Of a DNA stretch of 38,118 nt, positions 7,493-17,360 are shown one piece after another. A model generated the notes under the pieces. The model worked only from the letters and a program-made list of their open reading frames with translations. It had not been told where the DNA came from and did no database searches. Location: the NCBI RefSeq assembly GCF_016650035.1, contig NZ_JAENWM010000033.1:1-38118 (forward strand). The letters are read 5' to 3'. The position numbers and the translations under genes were made by a program. Source of the DNA: Clostridium sp. Its GTDB lineage: Bacteria > Bacillota > Clostridia > Clostridiales > Clostridiaceae. How positions within the stretch are numbered: position 1 is the first letter of the stretch; each line of letters begins with the position of its first letter.

Positions 7493-7566
7493 GTAAAAGC
7501 CTCCTCTAACACTTTATCAAAATTAAGCTCATTAGATAGATTTTCTAGAATAAGCTTTACGTATGT

Positions 7567-7595
7567 ATTATATTATACTTAATAAGTTTACACAA
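7567..7595 (-). promoter_or_regulatory. Promoter of the kinase-like gene
   Basis: On the minus strand: TTGTGT (7595-7590), a 17-base spacer and TATAAT (7572-7567), about 75 bases before the start codon. Confidence 0.5.
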
Positions 7596-7680
7596 ATCTT
7601 TGAAGAAAATTCAATACAAAAGTTATCTTGAGATATTTTTGTACAGATGGAAATTTTGATTAATAAAATTTATACCGAAT

Positions 7681-7710
7681 AAAAGCTGTGAATTTATATT
7701 CACAGCTTTT
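7681..7710 (-). terminator. Terminator of cheV
   Basis: AAAAGCTGTGAAT pairs with ATTCACAGCTTTT around a 4-base loop, just after the cheV stop codon. The U-rich end is contained in the descending arm. Confidence 0.75.
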
Positions 7711-7718
7711 ATAAAATT

Positions 7719-8624
7719 TTACTTATGAGAAAAATCAGTGAATCCATCAATGCAAGTTACAAGCTCTCCTATTTCAGGTTTGCTCATTTGTGCATTGGCA
7801 CCTACAGACTCTCCCTTATGCCTTAAATCAGCAGTGATTAATGAGGAGAATAGAATGACTGGTAATTTTTTAAGAATGCTATGTTCTTTAATTTTCCTTG
7901 TTAGTGTATGCCCATCCATTTGAGGCATTTCAATGTCTGTTATTAGTACATTAACATCCTCTATAAAATTACTGTTTTTTTTCTGGACCAGTTCAAGTAA
8001 ATATACTAAAACTTGCTTTCCATCATCAAATATTTTTAGGTTGTTAAATCCTGCCTTGGTAAGAGTATCATTTAATAATCTTCTGATTAATGGAGAATCA
8101 TCAGCTAAAACAAGTTTAACATTTGATCTATCTTTGTAGGCTATGTCATTAATTTTATCCTCGGTAATCCCTGTAGAAGGGCTGATTTCAGTAACTATTT
8201 TTTCAAAGTCTAGAAGTAATATTATTTTATCATTTATAACAATATTACCAATAACTAGTGAATTGATAGAAATGTCGTCAGGCTTAGTTATTTTATCCCA
8301 TTTAATACGATTTACACCTACAATACTATCAATACTAAAGGCTACTTGGATTTTATTGAATTCACAAAGAATAATTGTTGATTCAATTTCAGTTTTATGT
8401 TGCTTTTCTAAGATGTATTTTAAGTCTACTAAAGTTATTATTTTATCTCTATATAATGTAAGCCCTGCTATAGCAGGATGAGAATCAGGGAGCTTCGTAA
8501 GATTAGTTGTATTTATTACCTCTTTAACTTTAATAATGTTAATTGCATAATGTTTTTGACTTATCACAAATTCAAGTATTTCAACTTCGCCAGTTCCAGA
8601 TTCTAATAGTATATTATTATTCAT
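7719..8624 (-). CDS. cheV: Chemotaxis protein CheV (CheW domain + response-regulator receiver)
   Basis: 301 residues from ATG 8624. An in-frame GTG four codons upstream overlaps the GTGAGG ribosome binding site, so ATG is preferred. Residues about 10-150 form a CheW-like coupling domain (ILEFVISQKHYAINIIKVKEV, LPDSHPAIAGLTLYRDKIITLVDL). Residues about 170-300 form a receiver domain (KLVLADDSPLIRRLL with the acidic pair; NVLITDIEMPQMDG with the phospho-acceptor Asp; VILFSS; MSKPE with the Lys). CheV couples chemoreceptors to the CheA kinase and tunes the signal by its own phosphorylation. It is not linked to the other che genes here, though a chemoreceptor lies about 5 kb away. Confidence 0.93.
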   Translation of the reverse strand: MNNNILLESGTGEVEILEFVISQKHYAINIIKVKEVINTTNLTKLPDSHPAIAGLTLYRDKIITLVDLKYILEKQHKTEIESTIILCEFNKIQVAFSIDSIVGVNRIKWDKITKPDDISINSLVIGNIVINDKIILLLDFEKIVTEISPSTGITEDKINDIAYKDRSNVKLVLADDSPLIRRLLNDTLTKAGFNNLKIFDDGKQVLVYLLELVQKKNSNFIEDVNVLITDIEMPQMDGHTLTRKIKEHSILKKLPVILFSSLITADLRHKGESVGANAQMSKPEIGELVTCIDGFTDFSHK

Positions 8625-8801
8625 ATTTTTCCTCACTTTCGAATGGGTATAAAAAAATTATATATATATATTATATTTCGGATATAATTATAATAACTTT
8701 ACTTATAAATGTAAATATAAAACGAAATTATTCTGCTAAATATGGTAAACTATATATTATGCATTAAAACGTTAGTAGCATTAATAGAGGGTGAAGAGAA
8801 A

Positions 8802-11800
8802 TTGATAATAAATGGCGGATGGATAGAAACTATAGAAGGCAAATACATATTTATATTATGGGGACTGCTCGGAGAGACTAAGTGTACAAGGCGCGGTAGG
8901 AAACCTAAAAATGCACTTCTACTTTACGAAGAGATGGTTTCGGTTTTAGAACTTCGTAGCAAAATAAATAGTTCTGCTCTAGAAATAAAATGTGGAAAAT
9001 ATAAATATGATTCAATAAAAAAGCAACTTTATAAGAGAGAAATTAGAGGCATTACTTTTAACAATATAGATGCATTCCATATGCTTTTAAATATAGATAG
9101 AAAACGCATAGAGGGAGTAGAGTTGTCTCGAGAATTAAAGTTTTGGGTTACAGTGGCAAAGTTTACAGCAGAGCTAATTATAAAACATAAATATCTGCCT
9201 TCACTTACAATTGATAGGGCACATAAAAAAGTGGATTCTCAGTGGAGATGGCATACAAGCGATCCTGAATATATCTATAAAAAGAAGGCTTTATGCAGTA
9301 ATATGCCAACAGAGTGTAAGGCGTATTTTCCCTTAGAAAATGATGAATTTATATACACAAATAGCACTAAACTGGTAAGCAATTTCATGGATTCTATAAT
9401 TGATAGTATGGTGAGAGGAAGTTCTAGTGAAATAAATAGTGATAGTGAACACTTAATGTATGGTGTTAGTAACTTAGGTAGCGCTTGGATTTATTCTCTT
9501 TTTTCCAAGTTGCCTGAGATACCAGTTGATACCAGTGATCAGATTAAAATGTTAAACCAATATAAGAAGTGGATAGAACCTATAAGAATAAAAAACACTA
9601 ATTTCAAATTTCGTACATGTTTTAAGGTAGTACCTCCTACAAGAGGAGATATTTGGACAATTGAATATTTACTTCAAGCAAAGGACGACCTAAGCCTTAT
9701 GCTTCCGGCAAAAATGATTTTTGAAGAATCTGTGGATACTATCACTTATTTAAATAAAAAATTTAATAATCCTCAGGAAAGGCTTCTAGAGGATTTAGCG
9801 GTTGCGTCAAAAGTATTTATTCCTATCCAACGGAGTCTTTATGATGTAGCGCCGGTAGAATGTAAATTATCTATGGATGAAGCTTATTCATTTTTAAGGG
9901 AAGCAGCTTATTTTTTAAAAGAAAAAGGTTTTGGAATAATTGCGCCAGCTTGGTGGAAAAAACCTTCAAAGATTTCTGTTAGACTTAAAGAAAAAAATCA
10001 AAACACAAATAATAATATAGCAGCAAAGAGTACATTTAATATGGACACTATTCTTGAATACGATTGGAAACTGGCATTAGATGGAAATGAGATAAGTGAG
10101 AGTGAATTTGAAAATATTTCAAATCTAAAGGTGCCATTCATTCAATTTAGGGGTCAGTGGGTAGAAGTTGATGTACATCAAATTAAAAAGCTGGCCAAGA
10201 TGAAAATGAATAAAGAATACAGTGGGAAGATACCTGTTTCAGAATTATTAAGAATTAATTTAAGTGATGAAGAAATAATTCCTGGAGTTAGTGTTGATAA
10301 AATAGACAATCAAGAAGCTGTAGAAAACTTTTTTCAAAAATTATTTAATTTGGATAATTTAGAACAAGTTGATATTCCATTAGGATTTAGAGGAATTCTT
10401 CGTGAATATCAAAAGAGAGGTTTCTACTGGTTAACATTTCTCCATAATTATGGTATAGGAGCCTGCCTAGCTGATGATATGGGACTTGGGAAAACTGTTC
10501 AAAGCATATGTCTTTTGCTTCATGAGAGGGAAAAGGGATTAACAGATAAACCTACACTTATAATATGTCCAACTTCAGTAGTGGGAAATTGGGAAAAAGA
10601 AATTGAAAAGTTTGCACCAGGTCTTAAATCATCAATTCACCACGGAAATAATAGGTGGACTTACGAAACATTTAGCAAGGAAGTTCGCAAAAATGAAGTT
10701 ATCATTACAACATATGCTCTAATAGTAAGAGATAAGGATTTATTTCAAAAAGAAAAATGGGCAGGAATTATATTAGATGAAGCTCAAAACATTAAAAATA
10801 GTTCATCTAAACAAACTAAATGTATAAAAACTCTTAAAGCTGAATATAAGATTGCACTTACAGGAACACCAGTTGAAAATAGACTATCAGATTTGTGGTC
10901 TATTATGGACTTTTTAAATTGTGGATATCTATACAATTGGTCAACATTTAGAAGTGAATTTGCAGTTCCTATAGAGAGAGATGGGGATTCTAAAAAGAGT
11001 GTTAAATTAAAGAAAATAATTACTCCGTTTTTATTAAGAAGACTTAAAACTGATACGAATATTATAAAAGATTTACCAGAAAAAATAGAAACGAAAGAAT
11101 ATACTCCACTAACAAAGGAACAAGCTACTTTATATGGAGCAGTAGTGAAGGATTGTTTGAATAAAATTGATAATTCTGAAGGTATTCAGCGTAGAGGACT
11201 TATAATTTCTTCATTAACTAAGTTCAAGCAAATTTGTAACCATCCTGCACAGTTTTTGAAAGATGACAGTGAAATTGAAGGTCGCTCTGGAAAACTTGAC
11301 AGTCTTTTAGAGATGCTAGAAGTTGTTGTGTCAGAAGGAGATAAATCATTAGTATTTACTCAGTTTGCAGAAATGGGACACATACTTACATCAGAGATAG
11401 AGAAAAAATTAGGTGTAAAAACACTATTTTTACATGGGGGAACAAGCAGAAAGAAAAGAGAAGAGTTGATTAATATTTTTCAAGATGAAGGTGACGAGCC
11501 TATGGTCTTTATATTATCACTAAAGGCTGGAGGACTTGGATTAAACCTTACAAAAGCGAGTCATGTGTTTCATTATGATAGATGGTGGAACCCTGCTGTA
11601 GAGAATCAAGCAACAGATAGAGCCTTTAGAATAGGCCAAGTTAAGAATGTTCATGTGCATAAATTTATATGTATGGGAACTCTAGAGGAAAAAATAGATG
11701 AGATGCTAGAACGGAAACAGGCACTTGCGGAAAGTATAGTTTCTACAAATGAAAACTGGATATCCGAAATGAGTAACGCGGAGATTAGAGAATTATTTAA

Positions 11801-11828
11801 ATTAGAAAAGGAAAATGTAGTTAAGTAA
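8802..11828 (+). CDS. SNF2-family DNA-dependent ATPase/helicase
   Basis: 1008 residues from TTG 8802, chosen because GAGGGTGA (8789-8794 region) precedes it at seven bases and the protein then begins MIINGGW, as bacterial members do. The N-terminal half (to about residue 400) is the bacterial SNF2-associated region. The ATPase core follows: LADDMGLGKT near residue 557 (motif I), LDEAQ near 658 (II), ALTGTPVENR near 687 (III), LVFTQF (IV), ILSLKAGGLGLNLT (V) and ATDRAFRIGQ near 943 (VI), so all motifs are present. It moves along or remodels DNA-protein complexes using ATP. It is followed 37 bases later by a SWIM zinc-finger protein gene, a pairing common in Firmicutes that suggests a two-protein complex. 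The cellular process is unknown. Confidence 0.92.
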   Translation: MIINGGWIETIEGKYIFILWGLLGETKCTRRGRKPKNALLLYEEMVSVLELRSKINSSALEIKCGKYKYDSIKKQLYKREIRGITFNNIDAFHMLLNIDRKRIEGVELSRELKFWVTVAKFTAELIIKHKYLPSLTIDRAHKKVDSQWRWHTSDPEYIYKKKALCSNMPTECKAYFPLENDEFIYTNSTKLVSNFMDSIIDSMVRGSSSEINSDSEHLMYGVSNLGSAWIYSLFSKLPEIPVDTSDQIKMLNQYKKWIEPIRIKNTNFKFRTCFKVVPPTRGDIWTIEYLLQAKDDLSLMLPAKMIFEESVDTITYLNKKFNNPQERLLEDLAVASKVFIPIQRSLYDVAPVECKLSMDEAYSFLREAAYFLKEKGFGIIAPAWWKKPSKISVRLKEKNQNTNNNIAAKSTFNMDTILEYDWKLALDGNEISESEFENISNLKVPFIQFRGQWVEVDVHQIKKLAKMKMNKEYSGKIPVSELLRINLSDEEIIPGVSVDKIDNQEAVENFFQKLFNLDNLEQVDIPLGFRGILREYQKRGFYWLTFLHNYGIGACLADDMGLGKTVQSICLLLHEREKGLTDKPTLIICPTSVVGNWEKEIEKFAPGLKSSIHHGNNRWTYETFSKEVRKNEVIITTYALIVRDKDLFQKEKWAGIILDEAQNIKNSSSKQTKCIKTLKAEYKIALTGTPVENRLSDLWSIMDFLNCGYLYNWSTFRSEFAVPIERDGDSKKSVKLKKIITPFLLRRLKTDTNIIKDLPEKIETKEYTPLTKEQATLYGAVVKDCLNKIDNSEGIQRRGLIISSLTKFKQICNHPAQFLKDDSEIEGRSGKLDSLLEMLEVVVSEGDKSLVFTQFAEMGHILTSEIEKKLGVKTLFLHGGTSRKKREELINIFQDEGDEPMVFILSLKAGGLGLNLTKASHVFHYDRWWNPAVENQATDRAFRIGQVKNVHVHKFICMGTLEEKIDEMLERKQALAESIVSTNENWISEMSNAEIRELFKLEKENVVK

Positions 11829-11865
11829 TATTAAGCAATGTTTTTGTGAAGGTGGGGGTGACGCT

Positions 11866-12669
11866 GTGACTGTAAGAATAAGAAATGAATTTGGTAGTAA
11901 TTGGTGGTCTAAAAAATGGAATAGTGCAATTTCAAGCTTTACTATAAGCTCTAGAATTGACAGAGGACGAGAGTATGCAAGAGCAGGCAATGTATTGAAC
12001 ATAGAAGTTTCAAAGGGAGAAATTCAGGCTGAAGTCCAAGGTAACAGCTCGGAACCTTATGAGGTTAATATGGAGATTGATATTTTTACAAAAGAGCAGT
12101 GGGAAAAAATCATGAAAGTCATGGCACAAAAAGCTATATTTTGTGCTATGATTTTAAATGGAGAAATGCCTGAAAATATAGAAGAAGCTTTTAAGGAAGC
12201 TGGAGTTTCTCTTTTTCCTAAAAAACAAATACATTTAATAACTCAGTGTTCTTGCATGGATACTGCAAATCCATGTAAGCATATAGCTGCAGTTCATTAC
12301 ATGCTTGGCCTTGAATTTGATAGAGACCCTTTTGTTATATTAAAACTGAGAGGCATGGACAAGAGTGAATTTTTGAAAACATTAAGAATTCTAAGAAGCT
12401 GCAATGAGGGCGAGAAAATTAAAAGAAGAGCAAAGAGGTTACGCAAATCAAAAAAAACTATTGAAGACTTAAGAATGGAATTTGAAAAGTTTAGTGGAAT
12501 AGATGAAGGAGTATTAAACATGACATTCTCTTATGTGTCGCCGGAAGTTGTACATGGAATTATAAAAACATTAGGTGTTCCAGATTTTTGCACAGATGAA
12601 GATAAGTTTGGTTATAAAATGAGTACAGCATATACTAAAACGGAAGAAGAAACTAGAAAGTATTTGTAG
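11866..12669 (+). CDS. SWIM zinc-finger protein, partner of the SNF2 ATPase
   Basis: 267 residues from GTG 11866 (ribosome binding site GAAGGTGGGGGTGA). Residues 1-30 (FGSNWWSKKWNSAI) are the conserved N-terminus of SNF2-associated SWIM proteins. The zinc finger is QCSCMDTANPCKHIAAVHY near residues 127-145: C-x-C then C-x-H. SWIM domains bind DNA or proteins, and the gene is co-transcribed with the SNF2 ATPase. The C-terminal half is charged (KIKRRAKRLRKSKK) and probably contacts nucleic acid. The stop codon lies directly against copy 1 of the dispersed palindromic element (12669-12693). Confidence 0.88.
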   Translation: MTVRIRNEFGSNWWSKKWNSAISSFTISSRIDRGREYARAGNVLNIEVSKGEIQAEVQGNSSEPYEVNMEIDIFTKEQWEKIMKVMAQKAIFCAMILNGEMPENIEEAFKEAGVSLFPKKQIHLITQCSCMDTANPCKHIAAVHYMLGLEFDRDPFVILKLRGMDKSEFLKTLRILRSCNEGEKIKRRAKRLRKSKKTIEDLRMEFEKFSGIDEGVLNMTFSYVSPEVVHGIIKTLGVPDFCTDEDKFGYKMSTAYTKTEEETRKYL

Positions 12670-12693
12670 GTGCCATCCACGTGGCAAGTGGCA
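12669..12693 (+). repeat. Dispersed palindromic element, copy 1
   Basis: 25-base element, consensus core CCACGTGGCAAGTGGCA, preceded by GGTGCCAY. It begins at the last base of the SWIM gene stop codon. The palindrome CCACGTGG and alternative TGCCA/TGGCA pairings allow more than one hairpin. Other copies: 19453-19477, 23579-23603, 23986-24009, 30107-30131. Confidence 0.85.
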
Positions 12694-12842
12694 AAAGGTT
12701 AAAGAAATATGGAGGGAAAGTGGAAATCTTCAAAAGGATATAAAATCAATGGAGATATATGTGAAAATTGAGGAGCATAAATGCTACTATGTTATTAATG
12801 AAACTGTTTCAGGCAAATTTGAATTAACTGCATAATTATTAT

Positions 12843-12880
12843 AAAAGAGCTTAAAATTTAATTTTAGGTTCTCTTTTATT
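12843..12880 (+). terminator. Terminator downstream of the SNF2-SWIM operon
   Basis: AAAAGAG-TTAAAAT pairs imperfectly with ATTTTA-CTCTTTT around TTA, followed by a T-rich end. Between the SWIM stop and this hairpin (12670-12842) I see only the repeat and a weak 28-codon reading frame. Confidence 0.6.
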
Positions 12881-12965
12881 TTAATTACAATATGTTATAA
12901 GCTATTCGGTTTCTACTTATTGTGGCAGGACATATTATATAAATGGAAGGGGCACGGTACTCTTT

Positions 12966-13814
12966 ATGATTAAAAATATCTTATTCAACAAATATGTTTT
13001 ATTCATTGCTATTGGCATATTTATAGTTTGCTTTTCTTATTTTGAGAACAATAATATAGTGATTTCTAATTACAATATAAAAAGTGATAAACTTTCAAAA
13101 ACTTTTAATAATTTCAAGATAGTCCAAATTTCAGATTTGCATAATAAAGTATTTTATAAAGATAATAACCCGCTTACATCAAAAATAAAATCACAAAACC
13201 CTGATATTATAGTTATTACTGGGGATTTAGTGGATAGACGAAAATATAATGAAGAAAATGCACTAGCATTCATTGATAAAATAAAATCCATAGCACCAAT
13301 ATATTATGTTAATGGAAACCATGAAGGATGGTCTGGAAAATTTGCAACTTTAGAAAAAAAACTTAAAGATAAGGGAGTAATTGTTTTAAGAAATGAATCT
13401 ATTCTATTCGTTAAAGGTAAAGATAAAATTGAAGTTTTGGGGGTAGACGATCCTTCTTTCAACACCTCTGCTCACTCTGAAGATATAATAAAAAAAGAAT
13501 TGCTTGCAGCTAATGATAAAAATAATTTTAGAATATTGCTTTCTCATAGACCTGAGATTTTTGACTTTTATGTTTATAATAATATAGATATTGTGTTTAC
13601 TGGTCATGCGCATGGGGGACAAATTATTATTCCTTTTTTAGGAGGGATTGTTGCACCCAATCAAGGGTTTTGGCCAAAGTATTATAAAGGTATGTACACA
13701 AAAAATAATACTACAATGGTAGTAAGCAGAGGACTTGGCAATAGTATTTTTCCACAGAGAATATTCAATAGGCCGGAAATAGTTACAGTGACATTGAATC
13801 CTGGGTATAAATGA
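12966..13814 (+). CDS. Membrane-anchored calcineurin-like metallophosphoesterase
   Basis: 282 residues. One N-terminal membrane segment (about residues 10-27) is followed by a metallophosphoesterase domain with all dimetal motifs: QISDLHN near residue 55 (D-x-H), TGDLVDRR near 82 (G-D-x-x-D), NGNHEG near 119 (G-N-H-E), a LSHRP histidine near 197, and TGHAHGGQ near 217 (G-H-x-H). It resembles the YkuE/YaeI type, membrane-attached phosphoesterases thought to act on lipid or cell-envelope phosphates. The substrate is not evident. The ribosome binding site is weak (AAGGGG about 15 bases upstream). Single gene between the SNF2-SWIM operon and a chemoreceptor. Confidence 0.88.
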   Translation: MIKNILFNKYVLFIAIGIFIVCFSYFENNNIVISNYNIKSDKLSKTFNNFKIVQISDLHNKVFYKDNNPLTSKIKSQNPDIIVITGDLVDRRKYNEENALAFIDKIKSIAPIYYVNGNHEGWSGKFATLEKKLKDKGVIVLRNESILFVKGKDKIEVLGVDDPSFNTSAHSEDIIKKELLAANDKNNFRILLSHRPEIFDFYVYNNIDIVFTGHAHGGQIIIPFLGGIVAPNQGFWPKYYKGMYTKNNTTMVVSRGLGNSIFPQRIFNRPEIVTVTLNPGYK

Positions 13815-13900
13815 ATAGGGGAATTTATATGAATTTGGCGCTAAAGTAATGTTATGACATGTCGATAATAAAGAGAATCAGTATAAGGGGGATAAAACTA

Positions 13901-15661
13901 ATGAAAAAAATAGCAAAGCAAACAAAAGGACTGGATATTAAGACAAAACTCATAACAGTTACTGGATTACTCTTACTTATACCTGTAGTTACATTAGGGT
14001 TAATAAGTTATATAGTTGCAAAAGGAGAACTTGAAGAAAGTGGAAAAATTTTACTTAAAAATAGTGTAGAAATGACGCTTCAAGTAATTGATGGAGAGCA
14101 GAAACTTGTGGACGCAGGTAAGATAACACTTGATGAAGCTCAAGAAAATGTTCGAGTGTATATGTTAGGTGAAAAAAATGCGGATGGAACAAGAACTATT
14201 AACAAAAGCGTGAGTCTTGGAGAGAACGGATATTTGCTTGCATATACTCAAGAGGGTATTGAAGCAGCGCATCCTACTTTAGAAGGAAAGAGTGTAATTG
14301 ACGTTCAAGATAAGAAAGATGGAACATATTTCGTTAAGGATCAAATTAAAGTAGCAAACGATGGTGGTGGATATTTGACTTATGGTTGGACTCTTCCTAA
14401 TTCAGAGAAGATTTCAAGTAAGATTACCTACCAAAAAACAGATCAAAACTGGGAATGGGTCGTTAGTGCTGGAACTTATACAAGTGATTTTAACATGGGA
14501 TCAAATAAAATTCTTAAGACAATGATTTTTATGCTCCTTGCAGTACTTGTTTTAGGATCAACGATAATTGCACTATTTGCGCAGCATATAGCTGTTCCAA
14601 TTAAGAAAATTGGAGAAGCTGTAGATGTTGTAGCTTCAGGAAATTTAAATATACCAAATTTAAATATTAAAAACAGGGATGAAATAGGTAAGTTAAATGA
14701 ATCATTCAATAAAATGGTTAAGAACGTAAATGGACTAATAAGCTCAGTAAAGGATTCGTCTACGGTTGTGTTTAACTCTTCAAATGTCTTAGATAGCATT
14801 GTTGATGAAAATATAGCTGCTATTAATGAAGTATCAGCAGCGGTTGAAGAAATTGCAAGAGGATCAAGTGAGCAGGCGAAGGAAGCTGAAAAAGGGGTTA
14901 GTAGGGTTATGAGCTTATCAGATAAGATAGAACTCGTTACAGGGCTAACTGTAAAAACTAATGAGGCTACAGCTGAAACAGTTGGTATAGGGGGGAAAGG
15001 CCTTGAGGCAATAGAATTTCTTTTAAAAAAATCAGAGGAAAATAGTAAATCAGCTGGTAAGCTCAATGAAATAATATTGGGGGTTGATAAAAATTCTATA
15101 GAAATTGGTGCAATAACTGAAGCAATTAGTCAGATATCTGAGCAAACAAATTTATTGGCACTAAATGCTGCTATAGAAGCTGCTAGAGCAGGGGAACAGG
15201 GGAAAGGCTTTGCAGTAGTTGCTGAAGAAGTAAGAAAGCTAGCTTCACAGTCTGCTATATCTGCTGGGAAAGTAAGAGAACTAATTGACGGTATACAAAA
15301 AAAATCAAAAGAGGCTGTTAAAGCTATGCAAGTTGGAAATACAATAGCTAAAGAACAAAATTCGTCTGTAATAGATGCTAAAAGTATATTTGTAGAGATA
15401 TTAAAGGCTGTAGATAAGATTTCAGAAGATATGACAAGCATTAAAGGCTATAGCTTGGACATGGAAAGTGAAAAAAATGTTTTAATCGAAATTTTAGAGA
15501 CTCTTTCAGCTTCGACTGAGGAAAACTCAGCTGCAACTCAACAGGTTTCGGCGTCTACTGAGCAGCAACTTGCAAGTGTAGAACAAATCCTATCACACAC
15601 TCAAGATTTAAAGAGTCTTGCAGAAAAGCTTAGAGAGTCAGTGGATGCATTTCAGATTTAA
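13901..15661 (+). CDS. Methyl-accepting chemotaxis protein with extracellular Cache domain
   Basis: 586 residues from ATG 13901 (AAGGGGGAT upstream); a longer reading from 13859 lacks a ribosome binding site. Order: transmembrane helix 1 (about 20-42); a single Cache (sCache_2-like) sensor with [25 protein letters not shown] and [10 protein letters not shown] (45-200); transmembrane helix 2 (about 205-230); a HAMP linker ([17 protein letters not shown]); then a long coiled-coil signalling domain. The hairpin tip is readable around [37 protein letters not shown]. Cache domains of this kind bind small organic acids or other small ligands. It signals to CheA/CheW; CheV is encoded about 5 kb upstream on the other strand. 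Confidence 0.95.
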   Translation: MKKIAKQTKGLDIKTKLITVTGLLLLIPVVTLGLISYIVAKGELEESGKILLKNSVEMTLQVIDGEQKLVDAGKITLDEAQENVRVYMLGEKNADGTRTINKSVSLGENGYLLAYTQEGIEAAHPTLEGKSVIDVQDKKDGTYFVKDQIKVANDGGGYLTYGWTLPNSEKISSKITYQKTDQNWEWVVSAGTYTSDFNMGSNKILKTMIFMLLAVLVLGSTIIALFAQHIAVPIKKIGEAVDVVASGNLNIPNLNIKNRDEIGKLNESFNKMVKNVNGLISSVKDSSTVVFNSSNVLDSIVDENIAAINEVSAAVEEIARGSSEQAKEAEKGVSRVMSLSDKIELVTGLTVKTNEATAETVGIGGKGLEAIEFLLKKSEENSKSAGKLNEIILGVDKNSIEIGAITEAISQISEQTNLLALNAAIEAARAGEQGKGFAVVAEEVRKLASQSAISAGKVRELIDGIQKKSKEAVKAMQVGNTIAKEQNSSVIDAKSIFVEILKAVDKISEDMTSIKGYSLDMESEKNVLIEILETLSASTEENSAATQQVSASTEQQLASVEQILSHTQDLKSLAEKLRESVDAFQI

Positions 15662-15701
15662 AGTTTAAAATGTGATTCCACTAACTTTTATACACGTAGA
15701 T

Positions 15702-15747
15702 AACTCTACGGAGTCACTTCTAAAGTGATTTCGTGGAGTTTTTTTTG
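15702..15747 (+). terminator. Terminator after the chemoreceptor gene
   Basis: Extended hairpin (AACTCTACGGAGTCACTT with AAGTGATTTCGTGGAGTT, a few wobble pairs) around CTA, followed by eight T residues. Lies between convergent genes. Confidence 0.85.
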
Positions 15748-15783
15748 TTGTTGTCACACATTTAAAGGTGAAATCAATAAGGT

Positions 15784-17202
15784 CTAAATGCTGTTATGAG
15801 CAAGTCTAGAGTTAGGAGTCCTATATTTTATAATTTGGTGTCTCTCTAGTATTTCTAATGAAGTATAAGTATATTTAATAAATACAGAAGCTGTAACGAA
15901 GGATATTATATCAGATATTGGATAGGCAAGCCATGCGCCGAGGACTCCCATATCTAAACCACTCATAAGTGCATATGCTAGTGGGATAAATATTATTATC
16001 TGTCTGTATATAGACAATTTGAAAGAGGTTTTAACTCTATTTATAGCTTGGCAATAGTAAATTGCTAAATAGTATATTCCTAGGGAAGGAAAAACAGCTA
16101 TAACTATTCTAAAAGCCCTTGATGCCTCCTCAATAATAACAATATCATTTATAAATAAGCTTATAAGCTGTTTTGAAAAAATCATAAATATTGCCCATAT
16201 TAAAGTTGAACTTATTGATACTGAAATTATTGATATCTTAACAACTTCTTTTAACCTCTTGTAATTTCCAGCACCAAAATTATAGGCGGCTATTGGTTGC
16301 ATAGCTGCACTTATACCAAGTACGGTCATAAATAGAAACATTGAAACTCTTGTAATTAAACCAAAAGTTATAATGGCTAAATCCCCTCCATAGGAGGCTA
16401 ATAGATTGTTTAATATAACTGATACCACTGCGTCTGATATTTCTATGATAAAGGTTGAAAACCCAACGAATATTATTCCAATTGATACTGATTTATTAAG
16501 AGTCAGTTTAATTGGAAGTTTCAAGCTTTTCACTACCTTTATAAATTCATATAAAACATAAGTGAAACCTATTATCTGAGAGGTTACTGTTGCTATAGCA
16601 GCTCCACTCATACCATAAGAAAGTACATTTACTAAAAAATAATCTATTATTACATTAAAAATTGCTCCAATAGAAGTACTTAATAAAACTATTTTAGTGT
16701 TTCCAAAAGCAGTCATAATATAAGAAGCAATTACTGTAAAGGATTGAAACATTACACCTATTAATATGATACTCACATATTCTTTTGCAAGAGGGAATAT
16801 ATTTTTCGTTGCACCTAAACCATATACAATTGAATCTTTAAAAATAAAAATACCAATAGAAACTACAGATATTATTATAAGCATTAGAACTATAGCATTA
16901 GGTATTATAATTCTTAAATTTTCATAATCTTCTTTACCACAACTTCTTGCAACTGCGGTAGAAGTTCCGATAGCTATAAGCATAGATATGGCTAGAAATA
17001 ATCTTTGTATTGGAAAAACTATGGTTAAAGCACCTATAGCATTAGCTCCTATTGCTTGCCCCACAAATATAGAATCAACTGTGTTGTACATTTCGGCTAC
17101 CATTAAAGAAATTATTGCGGGCACGGAAAATTTTAATAAAAGTTTTCCGATTTTTTCTTCCCCAAACATTTTATTGCTTTCTGCAAAGCTATTCATTGTC
17201 AT
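15784..17202 (-). CDS. MATE-family multidrug/cation antiporter
   Basis: 472 residues with about 12 hydrophobic helices. The N-terminal part (KLLLKFSVPAIISLMVAEMYNTVDSIFVGQAIG) and the repeated half-transporter pattern are typical of the MepA-like branch of MATE exporters, which use Na+ or H+ gradients to expel cationic compounds. ATG 17202 is chosen since AGGAGA lies about 11 bases upstream; the GTG at 17211 is too close to that site. No regulator is directly attached; the gene is convergent with the chemoreceptor. The substrate cannot be inferred. Confidence 0.92.
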   Translation of the reverse strand: MTMNSFAESNKMFGEEKIGKLLLKFSVPAIISLMVAEMYNTVDSIFVGQAIGANAIGALTIVFPIQRLFLAISMLIAIGTSTAVARSCGKEDYENLRIIIPNAIVLMLIIISVVSIGIFIFKDSIVYGLGATKNIFPLAKEYVSIILIGVMFQSFTVIASYIMTAFGNTKIVLLSTSIGAIFNVIIDYFLVNVLSYGMSGAAIATVTSQIIGFTYVLYEFIKVVKSLKLPIKLTLNKSVSIGIIFVGFSTFIIEISDAVVSVILNNLLASYGGDLAIITFGLITRVSMFLFMTVLGISAAMQPIAAYNFGAGNYKRLKEVVKISIISVSISSTLIWAIFMIFSKQLISLFINDIVIIEEASRAFRIVIAVFPSLGIYYLAIYYCQAINRVKTSFKLSIYRQIIIFIPLAYALMSGLDMGVLGAWLAYPISDIISFVTASVFIKYTYTSLEILERHQIIKYRTPNSRLAHNSI

Positions 17203-17334
17203 TAAATCCACTTCTCCTAATTTTTTTTTGTTTCAACAGTATTATTGTAAGCTATTCGCATTAAATTAACATTTACATAGTTGCTAGATAAGAAGCACAA
17301 AGTTGCTAATCAGTGTGTTTAAAATTTGGTCTAA

Positions 17335-17360
17335 TAACAAAAAAACACCTTAAAATAGGT
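17335..17360 (-). terminator. Terminator overlapping the AraC-GH39 stop codon
   Basis: On the minus strand CACCT(TATTTT)AGGTG-type stem followed by seven T residues. The stop codon lies in the loop/stem, so the terminator begins inside the coding sequence. Confidence 0.7.

Noticed and set aside
12669-12835. SWIM gene originally longer and split by insertion of repeat copy 1; also a 28-codon ORF at 12749-12835
   Set aside because: An open frame does continue after the repeat and a 25-base insertion would explain the frame change. However, removing the element still leaves a stop codon at the junction. The small ORF lacks a convincing ribosome binding site.
14476-15441. Long minus-strand reading frames across the chemoreceptor gene
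   Set aside because: They are antisense shadows of the coiled-coil coding sequence, without ribosome binding sites or recognisable domains.
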